Of a stretch of 30,662 bases of DNA, positions 30,176-30,662 are shown piece after piece. The notes below the pieces were generated by a model. That model did not search any database. It was not told where the DNA came from and saw only the letters and a program-made list of their open reading frames with translations. The position numbers were made by a program, and so were the translations under genes. Numbering within the stretch: position 1 is the stretch's first letter; each line of letters opens with the position of its first letter. The DNA is from Baffinella frigidus (lineage: Eukaryota > Cryptophyceae > Cryptomonadales > Baffinellaceae), in contig MU646915.1 of NCBI GenBank assembly GCA_026770585.1, forward strand, positions 249,464 to 280,125. Direction: 5' to 3'.

Positions 30176-30662
30176 TTATTACTACCAACACAGTAGCGAC
30201 CCCTGCCCCTGCTGTAGGACCTTGAGGTGGTGCGTGAATACAATCTAGCTTTGATTATATCTCGTGGAGGGGATGTCTCGTTTGGAGCAGCCAAACGAAA
30301 CGGTCGCTCTGTATGAATCCACGCAGCGGACTTGAAGGGATTTCGAACAACCCTTACGCGATAAGACCTACGACCCTACGGTAGGCAACCCGTAGGGACA
30401 TAGGGGGGGTTCCTACGGATAAGGTAACCGGAAATGTCTCGGTTTTGACGATGTATTCCCTGCGTAGCCCCCTGTGTGGAGGCTGACCGTAGGCGGACTG
30501 AACCCAGGAGCTACCGATCACTCGCTCTGTATGGATAGCCTGATCCCGAAACGGTCGATCAGCATCAATCGCCTGATCCTGAAAATGTCGCTCTGCATCA
30601 ATTGCCTGATCCCGGGGCGGGAGCAGGAGCGTTTCGGCGGAGGACAGTGAAAATGCCGGGGG
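30176..30662. repeat. Family C element with duplicated flanks; no gene seen
   Basis: A family C copy is at 30319-30479. CGCTCTGTATGRAT occurs on both sides (30305 and 30524) and GATAGCCTGATCC / GAAACGGTCG variants are repeated to about 30615; a related CTATGAATAGCCTGATCC is at about 20430. Nothing coding is recognisable up to the right edge. Confidence 0.75.

Noticed and set aside
1-30662. tRNA, rRNA or transposase genes
   Set aside because: I looked for clover-leaf-like and rRNA-like sequence and for transposase or reverse transcriptase motifs and found none. All mobile elements here appear non-autonomous.

Overview
This is nuclear DNA from a GC-rich unicellular eukaryote, probably an alga or related protist. 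The evidence is split genes with GT-AG and GC-AG introns, coding exons with G or C in most third positions, plant/algal-type TTTAGGG/CCCTAAA-like arrays, and introns full of short inverted-repeat (MITE- or introner-like) elements. I cannot fix the lineage from sequence alone. Haptophyte, dinoflagellate, pelagophyte and prasinophyte genomes are the first places to compare. Exon models were built by eye, from conserved protein motifs, splice-site dinucleotides and exact reading-frame phase across each junction.

Layout. (1) Positions 106-4133, minus strand: glucosamine-6-phosphate N-acetyltransferase (GNA1-type GNAT), four exons seen, running off the left edge. (2) Positions 4134-4530: short divergent promoter region. 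(3) Positions 4531-19249, plus strand: a Rab-GAP TBC-domain protein of 364 residues encoded by only 1,095 nt in 11 exons spread over 14.7 kb; the 3' UTR and poly(A) signal follow to about 19450. (4) Positions 19450-24050: repeat-dense region with scattered copies of the TBC 3' UTR, several hairpin families and a possible minus-strand gene starting at 24051. (5) Positions 24627-29736, plus strand: a third split gene, nine proposed exons and 428 residues, with a Ser/Ala/Pro-rich centre and no recognised function. (6) Positions 29740-30662: hairpin elements, no gene seen.

The most unusual thing here is the introns. Nearly all carry one or more of: (a) inverted-repeat elements of at least a dozen families, several sharing a CCTACGGTAGG palindromic core; (b) partial copies of the neighbouring exon edge with its splice site, up to five copies for one exon; (c) degenerate telomere-like arrays. 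Every such array assigned to a gene reads CCCTAAA on the sense strand of that gene, and three of them begin directly after a GC (not GT) 5' splice site reading GCGAG. Together these suggest an intron-creating or intron-expanding process that combines element insertion, local exon-edge duplication and telomere-like repeat growth.
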